This document shows positions 1 to 7,637 of a stretch of DNA of 12,284 nt, piece after piece. A program made the position numbers and the translations under genes. The stretch is from assembly GCA_002409145.1 (NCBI GenBank), contig DHUL01000044.1:1-12284 (forward strand), read 5' to 3'. Numbering within the stretch: the first letter of the stretch is position 1; the number at the start of each line of letters is the position of its first letter. Source of the stretch: Bacteroidales bacterium UBA5235 (GTDB taxonomy: Bacteria; Bacteroidota; Bacteroidia; Bacteroidales; VadinHA17). Below the pieces are notes generated by a model, which saw only the letters and a list, made by a program, of their open reading frames with translations, was not told the origin of the DNA and did no database searches.

Positions 1-1
1 C

Positions 2-670
2 GATGAGGAATACATCCGGGGAAAGTATGACAAAGCATGGAACAGTTTTGAAAAATTATGGCGCGAGGATGTAAATAGAAAAGGTGAGAAACTCGAATAT
101 TACGTTACCTGCTTTGATCCTGAATCAGGAAATACGAATACAGATGTATGGACCAATCAGCTTGACGCTTTATGGTATCTGACGGCCATTGGCGAGCCAC
201 CTGCAATTCCGGAAGAACGGGTCAAAAAGATTCTCAAGGCTATTTATAACACAAATCGCTCGTTTATGGGCTGGGCCATGTGCAAAACCAGGGATGGAGA
301 GCCTGTTGAATCTGAACAGGGGCAGGATGTGTATACCACAACGAATTATGTTTTCGCCCAGTTGCTGGATTATTACGGTATGGTCGATGAAAGTAAGGAG
401 GTATACAAACATATGGATCGTGTAGTATTCAATTATGCAAATACCCTTACAACTCCTGATAATCTTCGGGCAGAGCTGGAAATTGAAGCAGGTGAAAAAG
501 AACCCTGTCCGCATTATATTGTGGCAGCATATCCCAGGCCCGGAGCTGTATGGTCACACCTGGTGATGAATCACATCAAGGATCTGCAGGCGAAAAACAA
601 GACCAATACCGTCGAGCCGAAAGACCTGATACCTTTCTATCCCTGGTTGCTGAGTGATTCAGAAGAATAA
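2..670 (+). CDS. GH116-like glycoside hydrolase, C-terminal part (5' end outside window)
   Basis: The reading frame is open from the first complete codon to TAA at 668-670, so about 222 C-terminal residues are visible and the start lies upstream. The stretch at visible residues 48-80 (DVWTNQLDALWYL, then a PEERVKKIL-AIYNTN segment) resembles the conserved region of the GH116/GBA2 catalytic (alpha/alpha)6 domain, where family members have an ADQ..GQWY motif followed by LP.E.V..AL.TIY..N. A downstream DVYTTTNYVFAQLL segment matches the EVW.GVTYALA.. helix, and a late RPGAVWSH segment fits RPL.IW. Members hydrolyse beta-glucosides, glucosylceramides or xylosides. The residue aligned with the family's general acid/base Asp appears to be Asn (visible residue 52, bases 155-157), so activity or exact family is uncertain. 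A sugar kinase follows 52 bp later and may be co-transcribed. The assignment is from remembered family motifs, moderate confidence. Confidence 0.6.
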   Translation, partial: DEEYIRGKYDKAWNSFEKLWREDVNRKGEKLEYYVTCFDPESGNTNTDVWTNQLDALWYLTAIGEPPAIPEERVKKILKAIYNTNRSFMGWAMCKTRDGEPVESEQGQDVYTTTNYVFAQLLDYYGMVDESKEVYKHMDRVVFNYANTLTTPDNLRAELEIEAGEKEPCPHYIVAAYPRPGAVWSHLVMNHIKDLQAKNKTNTVEPKDLIPFYPWLLSDSEE

Positions 671-722
671 AGTAAACAAACACGAATTAATTTATAGTAC
701 AAAAAATCAGTAGTCGATTGGT

Positions 723-1616
723 ATGAGTAAAAAATATGATATCACATTTGTCGGGCACATGTGTTATGATGAGATCGTTCCCTTCGGAGGGAAACCACGT
801 GTAGCTCCGGGAAGTGCTGTTTTATGCGGAGCCATGGTGGCCGCAAGAGTTGGCAGGAAGGTTGCTGTCGTTGCTAAAATGGCCAGAAAGGACGAGGAGA
901 TCCTTCGGCCCATGAAAGATCTGGGCATCGATTGTTATCTTATTCCCAGCGAAGAGACTTCGTATAACAGGGTTGTACACTTTTCAGCAAATGTCGATGA
1001 ACGTGAAATGACCCTTATCAAATCGGCAGGAATAATCGATATCAAGGATGTTCCTGAACTGGATTCCATATGTGTTCACCTGGCCGGAATTTCGGATACC
1101 GAATTTGATATGCCACTCATGAAGGGATTAAAAGCCAGAAACTACCCAAGCCTGTCTGTTGATATGCAGAGTTTTGTGCGCCATATCAATCCCGTGACGA
1201 AAAACCACGAGTTCAGCGACGTGGCAGATAAAAAGGAAATTGCAGCTATGATGGACAAACTGAAACTGGATGTTGTAGAAGCCAAACTTCTTACGGGTAC
1301 AGATGATCTTGAGAAGGCTGCAATAATCGTCGAATCATGGGGTTGTCCCGAAATTTTAATTACGCATTCCGAGGGAGTGCTTGCCAGAGTTAATGGGGAA
1401 ACATATTATGAAAAATTCTCCAACAATAGTGTAGCTGGCAGGACTGGCAGGGGCGATACAACATTTGCGGCATACCTCTCACACAGATTGGATCACGAAG
1501 TCCGGGAGTCGTTGAAGTTTGCTGCTGCTCTTGTATCAATCAAAATGGAGACTCCCGGCCCGTTTAGCGGAACGCTTGATGATGTAAATAAAAGACTGAA
1601 AGAAAAACATTACTGA
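723..1616 (+). CDS. PfkB/ribokinase-family carbohydrate kinase
   Basis: A complete 297-residue protein of typical PfkB length, predicted to phosphorylate a sugar or nucleoside in the cytoplasm with ATP. The N-terminal beta strand (residues 6-12, DITFVGH) leads into a substrate-binding segment (about 22-55) with a divergent form of the GG...N signature, PGSAVLCGAMVAARVG. The C-terminal PfkB signature is clear: GRTGRGDTTFAAYL at 239-252, with Asp245 as the predicted catalytic base and the preceding glycines as the anion hole. Substrate cannot be read from the sequence. ATG 723 is chosen because it places the first strand correctly; no convincing Shine-Dalgarno precedes it. It follows the GH116-like gene by 52 bp, which suggests a kinase for a sugar that hydrolase releases. 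Its stop codon coincides with the edge of a minus-strand transporter remnant, so a rearrangement ended immediately downstream. Confidence 0.88.
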   Translation: MSKKYDITFVGHMCYDEIVPFGGKPRVAPGSAVLCGAMVAARVGRKVAVVAKMARKDEEILRPMKDLGIDCYLIPSEETSYNRVVHFSANVDEREMTLIKSAGIIDIKDVPELDSICVHLAGISDTEFDMPLMKGLKARNYPSLSVDMQSFVRHINPVTKNHEFSDVADKKEIAAMMDKLKLDVVEAKLLTGTDDLEKAAIIVESWGCPEILITHSEGVLARVNGETYYEKFSNNSVAGRTGRGDTTFAAYLSHRLDHEVRESLKFAAALVSIKMETPGPFSGTLDDVNKRLKEKHY

Positions 1617-1782
1617 AAAGACCAGATATAACAGGATCGGCAACAGCTCCTGTTAGCCGGCCTGCAAGGAACAGCACAGTAATTGCGCCGGCCCCTAACC
1701 CGAAAGTATTTGTGTAGAAACCTGACTGATGAAGCAATATCGTCTGAAAGATGAAATTGGCCGCACCGTTAACGAGTATGAT
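1615..1782 (-). pseudogene. Remnant of a GPH/MelB-type (MFS_2) sugar-cation symporter, N-terminal fragment
   Basis: Read on the minus strand, about 56 codons translate to a sequence that strongly resembles the first two transmembrane segments of GPH-family symporters. It includes GAANFIFQT, then GFYTNTFGLG, then VLFLAGR and ADPVISG. In MelB and relatives the equivalent reads YYTD..GLS...GTLFL.ARIWDAINDP.MG, so the spacing and the YT, GL, LFL, R and DP positions match. The usual WD pair is TG here. A stop codon (TAA on the minus strand, 1783-1785) precedes the fragment in frame, and homology stops at the kinase stop codon, after which the frame runs antisense through the kinase to a stop. At least 400 C-terminal residues of a normal transporter are therefore missing. 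It cannot encode a working carrier. A frame change near the 5' end is possible, since the adjacent frame just upstream reads KSYSL. Confidence 0.72.
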
Positions 1783-1789
1783 TTAACAA

Positions 1790-1803
1790 TGCAACCGATT
1801 GCA
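1790..1803. promoter_or_regulatory. Candidate LacI-family operator
   Basis: The 14 bases TGCAACCGATTGCA fit the general LacI/GalR/CcpA operator pattern TGNAANCGNTTNCA at every fixed position, with the central CG typical of this family. It is a palindrome except for one base pair (C at 1795 against A at 1798). It lies 56 bp before the start of the lacI-type gene and just before the 5' end of the minus-strand transporter remnant. It was therefore well placed to control both divergent units. The likely ligand is the downstream LacI-type protein, giving autoregulation of the whole operon. Binding is inferred, not shown. Confidence 0.6.
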
Positions 1804-1859
1804 AAAAATAGTTCAAATAATTTCAATAATAGAGGTTTTCTTACTTATTTTGAGGAATT

Positions 1860-2900
1860 ATGACCGGAATGAAGAAAAAAGGCGAGGTAACCATTTATGA
1901 CATCTCCAGGGCTTTGAATATCTCTGCCTCAACGGTCTCGCGCGGCCTCAACAACAGTCCACGGGTCAGGAAGGAACTACGGAAAAAGATTATGCAGACA
2001 GCCCAGGAGATGGGATACCAGCACAACAAGTTTGCAGCAAACCTCAGACAGAAGAGGACAAGGACACTGGGTGTGATCATCCCCAGAATTGACAGTCACT
2101 TCATGTCAACCGTCATTTCCGGCATGGAGAAGGTAGCCAATATTGCCGGGTACCAGCTGCTTATAAGTCAGAGCGAGGAATCTGCCACCCTTGAGGAGGC
2201 AAACATACAGGCCCTTTTTAACAGCCGGGTTGACGGATTGCTCGTCTCGCTCTCCTACGAAACTAAGACAAAGGATGCCTTTGCCAATATACTGCGAAAG
2301 GATATCCCGCTGGTTTTCTTTGACAGGGTATTTGAATGCGGCAACTGCATAAGCGTGGTGATAGACAACTACAGGGCAGGATATGAGGCCACTCAACACA
2401 TAATTGACCAGGGCTGCAGAAAAATTGTCCATGTCGCGGGCAATCTTAACAGAAACGTATACAATGACAGGTACCGCGGGTACCGGCAGGCCCTGGCTGA
2501 CAACTCTATTGAGTTTAATGATAAGATGCTGATTGTCACTCACCTGGGAGACGACGCCGGAGTATCGATAATTAATCACCTTTTGAACAACGGCTCCATG
2601 CCTGACGGTATATTCACTGCCAATGACAACTCGGCAGTATCACTCATCTGTGAACTGAAGCGTAAAGGGTTCAGGGTACCCGATGACATAGCAGTGGTCG
2701 GATTCAATGATGACCCGGTTTCTCGGATAGTGGAGCCCAACCTGACTACGGTGCGGTATCCCGGCAGGGCGATGGGAGAGGTGGCTGCATCTACAATGAT
2801 CAGGAATCTGGAAGGAACACAGTACGAAAAGGTCAATTCCATAACGCTGAGCCATGAACTGATAGTCAGACAGTCGTCGCTCCGGAAGGGTCAACCATGA
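1860..2900 (+). CDS. LacI/GalR-family transcriptional regulator
   Basis: A full-length LacI-type repressor of 346 residues. Residues about 10-30 form the N-terminal helix-turn-helix (VTIYDISRALNISASTVSRGL), followed by the hinge region that ends at KRTRTLGVIIPRI (residues about 65-77). The remainder is the periplasmic-binding-protein-like effector domain, with recognisable GMEKVANIAGYQLL, DGLLVSLS, PLVFFDR, IDNYRAGYEAT, GIFTANDNSAV and VVGFNDDP segments. It probably senses a xylose- or glucuronoxylan-derived sugar and controls the genes behind it, as it is first in the cluster and overlaps the GH67 gene by 4 bp (ATGA). A GAGGA sequence 4 bases before ATG 1860 supports that start; ATG 1869 is a possible alternative. 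An operator-like site at 1790-1803 suggests autoregulation. The effector is inferred from context only. Confidence 0.94.
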   Translation: MTGMKKKGEVTIYDISRALNISASTVSRGLNNSPRVRKELRKKIMQTAQEMGYQHNKFAANLRQKRTRTLGVIIPRIDSHFMSTVISGMEKVANIAGYQLLISQSEESATLEEANIQALFNSRVDGLLVSLSYETKTKDAFANILRKDIPLVFFDRVFECGNCISVVIDNYRAGYEATQHIIDQGCRKIVHVAGNLNRNVYNDRYRGYRQALADNSIEFNDKMLIVTHLGDDAGVSIINHLLNNGSMPDGIFTANDNSAVSLICELKRKGFRVPDDIAVVGFNDDPVSRIVEPNLTTVRYPGRAMGEVAASTMIRNLEGTQYEKVNSITLSHELIVRQSSLRKGQP

Positions 2901-5062
2901 TTACCATGTATAAAACATTAACCGCCCTCCTGATTATATTTCTTTTAGTGCCGGTGGCGCCGGTCCAGGCTGATGACGGGTACAAACTATGGCTCAGGAA
3001 TGAGCCGGTGACTGACAGGGCATACCTGAAAGAGTGCGGTAGAATGTTTGGGAATGTGATGATTACTGGCAACTCCCCGGTACTGAGGACTGCCCATGAT
3101 GAGTTCATTACAGGACTCTCAGAACTCACCGGCTTGAAGATAAGAGAGGTAAACTCTCCTGAAGGCCGGGGGCTGGTCGTCGCGGGAACTTTCAGCTCAT
3201 CACCCCTGGTTGCCTCACTCCTCCCTGATATTGTTCCCGGCACCACGGGAGAGGAGGGCTATATAATAAGGAGTGTCAGGCAGGGGGGAAGAAACATTAC
3301 CGTGGTTGCCTCCGATGGTGACCGCGGCGTACTGTACGGGCTTTTTCATCTTCTCAGGATAATCGGCACAGAATCAAAGCTTGACAACCTTGACATTAAT
3401 GAAAAGCCGGCCACGGCTCTGAGGCTGCTTAACCACTGGGACAACCTCGACGGCACGGTTGAGCGCGGTTATGCAGGCGGATCTATATGGAACTGGCATC
3501 TTCTGCCCGGTTACATCTCTCCACTCTACCGTGATTACGCAAGGGCCAATGCCTCCATAGGGATCAACGGGACGGTCATCACCAATGTGAACGCCAATGC
3601 ACTGGTGCTTACCCCGCAATACCTTGCGAAAGTTGCCGCCCTGGCAGACATAATGAGGCCTTATGGCATAAGAGTCTATCTTACTGCACGTTTCAGTGCT
3701 CCGCAGGAGACAGGAAACCTGCCAACCTCTGATCCCCTTGACCCTGCCGTGGCAGCCTGGTGGAAGGCAAAAGCAGCCGAAATCTATTCTCTCATACCCG
3801 ATTTTGGAGGTTTTCTCGTAAAAGCCAACTCCGAAGGCCAGCCAGGGCCTCAGAATTACAGCCGTTCTCACGCTGACGGAGCCAATATGCTGGCTGATGC
3901 AGTGGCTCCATACGGAGGAGTTGTCATGTGGAGGGCGTTTGTATATGATAATAAGGTACCTGTAGACAGGGCAAAACAGGCTTACAACGAGTTCGTACCC
4001 CTGGATGGAAAATTCAGGAAGAATGTACTGGTGCAGGTCAAGAACGGTCCGATAGATTTTCAGCCTCGTGAACCATTCCATCCTCTATTCGGGGCAATTC
4101 GGGAAACACCTCTGATGATGGAGTTTCAGATCACCCAGGAATATCTGGGTTGTGCCACTCACCTCGTATATCTTGCCCCCCTTTTCAGTGAGGTTCTGGC
4201 AGGTGACACCCACGCAGAAGGCCCGGGCTCAGAGGTCTCGAAGGTGATTGACGGCACCTTGCACAACCAAACCCTGACAGGTATGGCCGGTGTAGCCAAT
4301 ATCGGTACCGAACGAAACTGGACCGGTCACCTCTTCGGACAGGCCAATTGGTACGCCTATGGAAGGCTGGCATGGAATCCCGGGCTGTCTCCACGGGAGA
4401 TAGCATCAGAGTGGATCAGGATGACAATAACCCACGACCAGGAAATAACAGGCGGGATAGAGGAGATGATGCTCAGTTCCCGCGAAGCGGCAGTGAATTA
4501 CATGACTCCCCTTGGACTGCACCACATAATGGCCGAGGGGCATCATTGGGGTCCGGGACCGTGGGTAGACCGCGGGCGCCCCGACTGGACATCGGTCTAT
4601 TATCACCGTGCCGATACTGCCGGAGTGGGATTTGACCGCACCACTGCCGGAAGTGGTGCCGTGAACCAGTACTTTCCTCCGCTTGACTCCATTTTCAATG
4701 ATCCTCAGACGTGTCCGGAGAACCTGCTGTTATGGTTCCATCATCTCCCCTGGTCCTATGTGATGAAATCGGGCCGTACCCTGTGGGATGAGATGTGCCA
4801 CAAATACCAGGCAGGAGTGGATGCTGTTAAAGGGTACTGCACTTTCTGGGAGACTCTCAGGGGGAAGATTGATGACGAACAGTATGAACATGTGCGGCAG
4901 TTGCTTGCCATTCAGGCAGATGAGGCCCGCTGGTGGAAGGATGCCTGCCTGACCTATTTTCAGACATTCTCACGGATGCCCTTCCCCGAAGGGGTGGAGC
5001 AGCCGCTGCATGACCTGGAATATTACCGGGGATTAAAGTTCTATTATGTTCCGGGCATTTAG
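2897..5062 (+). CDS. aguA: Exported GH67 alpha-glucuronidase
   Basis: This enzyme removes (4-O-methyl-)D-glucuronic acid from the non-reducing-end xylose of xylo-oligosaccharides. The 721-residue length is usual for GH67. Residues 1-25 form a Sec signal peptide (hydrophobic LTALLIIFLLVPVAPVQA, cleavage expected after Ala25), with no lipobox cysteine, so the mature protein should be periplasmic. GH67 hallmarks are present: YKLWLR at 29-34, RLLNHWDNLDG at 176-186, GYAGGSIWNW at 191-200. The catalytic residues can be placed by motif and spacing: acid Glu313 in KANSEGQPGP, and the base pair Asp387 (NGPIDFQPREP) and Glu415 (QITQEYLG), 28 residues apart as in characterised members. The start ATG overlaps the regulator's stop (ATGA), suggesting translational coupling; an in-frame ATG at 2906 is an alternative that keeps the signal peptide. 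It ties the whole cluster to glucuronoxylan. Confidence 0.96.
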   Translation: MITMYKTLTALLIIFLLVPVAPVQADDGYKLWLRNEPVTDRAYLKECGRMFGNVMITGNSPVLRTAHDEFITGLSELTGLKIREVNSPEGRGLVVAGTFSSSPLVASLLPDIVPGTTGEEGYIIRSVRQGGRNITVVASDGDRGVLYGLFHLLRIIGTESKLDNLDINEKPATALRLLNHWDNLDGTVERGYAGGSIWNWHLLPGYISPLYRDYARANASIGINGTVITNVNANALVLTPQYLAKVAALADIMRPYGIRVYLTARFSAPQETGNLPTSDPLDPAVAAWWKAKAAEIYSLIPDFGGFLVKANSEGQPGPQNYSRSHADGANMLADAVAPYGGVVMWRAFVYDNKVPVDRAKQAYNEFVPLDGKFRKNVLVQVKNGPIDFQPREPFHPLFGAIRETPLMMEFQITQEYLGCATHLVYLAPLFSEVLAGDTHAEGPGSEVSKVIDGTLHNQTLTGMAGVANIGTERNWTGHLFGQANWYAYGRLAWNPGLSPREIASEWIRMTITHDQEITGGIEEMMLSSREAAVNYMTPLGLHHIMAEGHHWGPGPWVDRGRPDWTSVYYHRADTAGVGFDRTTAGSGAVNQYFPPLDSIFNDPQTCPENLLLWFHHLPWSYVMKSGRTLWDEMCHKYQAGVDAVKGYCTFWETLRGKIDDEQYEHVRQLLAIQADEARWWKDACLTYFQTFSRMPFPEGVEQPLHDLEYYRGLKFYYVPGI

Positions 5063-5092
5063 ATAATGTAGAACGAAGCACAAACTGATTCT

Positions 5093-6127
5093 ATGGACGA
5101 CAGACATTGGGAGACCCTTCTGAGGGTAGTGAACGGAGAAACGCTGCAGGAACGCCCCGTGGGATTTATCATTGACAGTCCGTGGCTTCCCGGCTGGCAC
5201 AGAACCACCATACTCGACTACTTCATTGACCCTGCTACCTGGTTCGAAGCCAACCTCCATGCCCGGAATGTTTTTCCTGATGTAATGTTCCTTCCCGGTT
5301 TCTGGTCAGAATACGGTATGTGCACTGAACCCTCTGCCTTCGGCACGAAGCTGGTTTGGACAGAAAACGACTTCCCGCATCCCGTGAAACTTAACTGTAA
5401 CAATGATGCGATTGGTACACTGGCCAAACCATGTGTGAAAACCGACGGTCTTCTTCCGTTTATCATCAGCCGCATGGCGAAATACCAGGACAAAGTCAGG
5501 GAGTGCGGCTGTCATTACCGGTTCGCTTCGAGCCGAGGCCCCCTGAATATCGCCTCTTTTCTCTTCGGCACCACTGACTTCATGATGGCGCTGGCTCTCG
5601 CACCTGAGGAGGCGCAGAAAGCTCTGACGGTTATCACCGATTTCGTCATAGACTGGCTGGAACTGCAGTATGAAAAGTTCCCTGATATTGAGGGAGTACT
5701 GCTCCTGGATGATATTGTCGGCTTCCTTGGCCAGCCTGATTTTGAAACATTCGTGCTGCCGCACCTTAAGCGCATCTACAGCACTTTTAATCCGAAGGTG
5801 GGTTTTTTCCATAATGATGCTGCCGGCCTGATAACAGCACAATACCTGAAGGAGATCGGCATTAACCTCTTCAACTTCAGTTTCAACCACTCCATCACCG
5901 AAATAAGGAAGCTTTCCGGTGACGGTGTCATCCTGCTGGGCAACCTCCCGCCAAGGGATGTGCTTGCCATGGGCACTCCGGCTGATGTGGAAGCCGGCGT
6001 AATCAGGATGATGCACGAGGCCGGAGACACAAAAGGAATCATTTGGTCATGCGGGGGAGGCATGCCTCCTGATGCTTCTACGGAAAATATCCGTACATTT
6101 ATAACCACAGTGAGAAATTATTCATAA
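5093..6127 (+). CDS. Uroporphyrinogen-decarboxylase superfamily protein, methyltransferase-like (MtaA/COG0407 type)
   Basis: A 344-residue cytoplasmic TIM-barrel protein (no signal peptide) of the URO-D superfamily. Recognisable segments are LLLDDIVGFLGQPDFETFVLPHLKRI (split around residues 203-228), GINLFNF (256-262), GNLPPRDVLAMGTP (283-296) and SCGGGMPPDASTENI (319-333). The arginine-rich N-terminal porphyrin-binding motif of true heme URO-D is absent, so a heme role is unlikely. In MtaA-type corrinoid methyltransferases a zinc site is built from H-x-C plus a distant Cys. Here the equivalent positions are His240, Asp242 and Cys320, so the site is kept in position but one Cys is Asp. The gene sits 30 bp after GH67 and 12 bp before xylB. 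A role in removing the methyl group of 4-O-methylglucuronate is an attractive inference. Many family members in sugar loci have no known function, so the reaction remains unproven. Confidence 0.82.
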   Translation: MDDRHWETLLRVVNGETLQERPVGFIIDSPWLPGWHRTTILDYFIDPATWFEANLHARNVFPDVMFLPGFWSEYGMCTEPSAFGTKLVWTENDFPHPVKLNCNNDAIGTLAKPCVKTDGLLPFIISRMAKYQDKVRECGCHYRFASSRGPLNIASFLFGTTDFMMALALAPEEAQKALTVITDFVIDWLELQYEKFPDIEGVLLLDDIVGFLGQPDFETFVLPHLKRIYSTFNPKVGFFHNDAAGLITAQYLKEIGINLFNFSFNHSITEIRKLSGDGVILLGNLPPRDVLAMGTPADVEAGVIRMMHEAGDTKGIIWSCGGGMPPDASTENIRTFITTVRNYS

Positions 6128-6139
6128 AACAATTCCCGT

Positions 6140-7627
6140 ATGTTATTACTTGGTATTGATCTCGGCAGCTCATCGATAAAAGTCTCTGTTTTAGACGGAG
6201 AAACCGGCAGGGCAGTCTCCTCCGCTTCCTATCCTCCGACTGAAATGGAGATATCTGCTCCCGTTTCCGGCTGGGCTGAACAGGATCCTGAATTATGGTG
6301 GAAGAACTTCACCCTGGCACTTGCGGCATGCCTCAAACCGGTCGGAACAAAACGGAAGGACATAGGTGCGATCGGCATCTCATACCAGATGCACGGCCTG
6401 GTGACAGTTGACAAAGACAGGAAGGTACTTCGCCCTTCTATTATCTGGTGTGACAGCCGGGCCGTGGAGATCGGAGAAAGAGCTTTTGACAGGCTGGGGA
6501 AAGATTTCTGTCTGCACCACCTGTTGAACTCTCCGGGAAATTTTACGGCATCAAAACTGGCGTGGGTAAAGGAGAACGAGCCTGATATTTACAGGCAGAT
6601 TCACAAGATCATGCTGCCGGGCGATTATCTCGCCATGCGCCTTACAAATGAAATAAAGACTTCCATTTCAGGCCTTTCTGAAGGAATTTTCTGGGATTTC
6701 ATGAGAGATGAGGTATCAGAAGAGTTGCTTGATAATTACGGAATATCACCTGATTTGCTGGCTGATGCCGTGCCTTCCTTCTCCCTTCAGGGAGAGCTGA
6801 CAGCAGCCGTAGCTGGTGAGTTGGGGCTTACTCCCGGCATCCCGGTATCTTACAGGGCCGGTGACCAGCCAAACAATGCACTGTCACTCAACGTGCTGAA
6901 ACCCGGGGAAGTGGCTACAACCGCAGGCACTTCCGGAGTAATATACGGCGTAACTGACAAGACCCAGTTTGACCCTATGTCACGCATCAACACCTTCCTG
7001 CATGTCAACCATACAAAGAGGCTGACCCGTCTGGGAGTACTGCTCTGTATTAACGGGACAGGTATTCTCAACTCCTGGCTCAAAAAGAACACAGGCGGCG
7101 GGCTCGGTTATCCTGAGATGAATTCACTGGCGGCAGCCGTGGAGCCGGGAAGCGAGGGACTCTTCATCTTCCCGTTCGGCAACGGCGCCGAGAGAATGTT
7201 CCGCAACAAAGAGATAGGTGCCTCAGTGCACGGTCTTAATTTCAACATCCACCGGCAGGGGCATCTCTACCGGGCAGCGCAGGAAGCAATCGCCTACTCA
7301 TTCCGTTTCGGTCTTGAGATAATGAAGGAGACAGGCATCAATCCCACTGTGATTCGCGCCGGGGAGTCAAACATGTTCCTGAGCAAGGTATTCAGAGACG
7401 TGCTTTCAAGCCTGACTTCCACTGTGATCACACTGTACAACACTGACGGCTCCGTAGGGGCCGCACGCGGTGCAGGGATCGGATGCGGATTTTACAAGTC
7501 AGAGGAGGAAGCCTTCAGCGGACTGGAGATTACAGGTTCAAGCGAACCTGATCCTCACCTGTCGATGATCTATGACGCCAGGTATAGCGAGTGGCTCGAT
7601 ATTCTTGAAAACAATCTTTACGAATAA
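6140..7627 (+). CDS. xylB: Xylulokinase (FGGY family)
   Basis: Phosphorylates D-xylulose to D-xylulose 5-phosphate with ATP, the second step of the isomerase route for xylose. The 495 residues match normal XylB length. The N-terminal phosphate-1 motif GIDLGSSSIK (residues 5-14) contains Asp7. The substrate-side QMHG motif is at 83-86 and IIWCDSRA at 101-108. The predicted catalytic base is Asp242 in AGDQPNNAL, equivalent to Asp233 of the E. coli enzyme, and TTAGTSG (about 263-269) forms the second nucleotide-binding loop. The C-terminal FGGY domain carries RAGESNMFLSKVFRDVL. QMHG and AGDQPNNA favour xylulose over glycerol or gluconate. It lies 12 bp after the URO-D-like gene and 10 bp before the xylA start used here, in the order xylB-xylA. 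No Shine-Dalgarno stands out. Confidence 0.95.
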   Translation: MLLLGIDLGSSSIKVSVLDGETGRAVSSASYPPTEMEISAPVSGWAEQDPELWWKNFTLALAACLKPVGTKRKDIGAIGISYQMHGLVTVDKDRKVLRPSIIWCDSRAVEIGERAFDRLGKDFCLHHLLNSPGNFTASKLAWVKENEPDIYRQIHKIMLPGDYLAMRLTNEIKTSISGLSEGIFWDFMRDEVSEELLDNYGISPDLLADAVPSFSLQGELTAAVAGELGLTPGIPVSYRAGDQPNNALSLNVLKPGEVATTAGTSGVIYGVTDKTQFDPMSRINTFLHVNHTKRLTRLGVLLCINGTGILNSWLKKNTGGGLGYPEMNSLAAAVEPGSEGLFIFPFGNGAERMFRNKEIGASVHGLNFNIHRQGHLYRAAQEAIAYSFRFGLEIMKETGINPTVIRAGESNMFLSKVFRDVLSSLTSTVITLYNTDGSVGAARGAGIGCGFYKSEEEAFSGLEITGSSEPDPHLSMIYDARYSEWLDILENNLYE

Positions 7628-7637
7628 TTATAAACCT

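Noticed and set aside
1642..1654. AACAG-CTC-CTGTT hairpin as a terminator for the kinase gene
   Set aside because: The stem is only 5 bp with a 3-base loop and no T-run, and it lies in the former coding sequence of the transporter remnant.
1845..1852. TTATTTTG as a Bacteroidetes -7 promoter element (TAnnTTTG)
   Set aside because: It has one mismatch, no TTG at the right -33 distance, and would start transcription almost on the start codon.
1729..1863. A 44-residue plus-strand frame just before and overlapping the lacI-type start
   Set aside because: It lies antisense to the transporter remnant and across the operator, has no recognisable motif, and its end is AT-rich, low-complexity sequence.
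3374..4081. Long minus-strand open frame (235 codons) inside the GH67 gene
   Set aside because: The plus strand encodes unmistakable GH67 catalytic motifs here, and the minus-strand translation has no recognisable domain.
5306..6016. Long minus-strand open frame (236 codons) inside the URO-D-like gene
   Set aside because: It is a shadow of the plus-strand gene, whose URO-D-family motifs are clear.
5093..6127. Heme-pathway uroporphyrinogen decarboxylase (HemE)
   Set aside because: The N-terminal porphyrin-binding arginine motif is missing and the neighbours are sugar and C1 genes, not heme genes.
7572..7637. Extended N-terminus for xylose isomerase from ATG 7572
   Set aside because: It would overlap xylB by 56 bases and add 22 residues not seen in XylA; ATG 7638 gives the family's exact 440-residue form.
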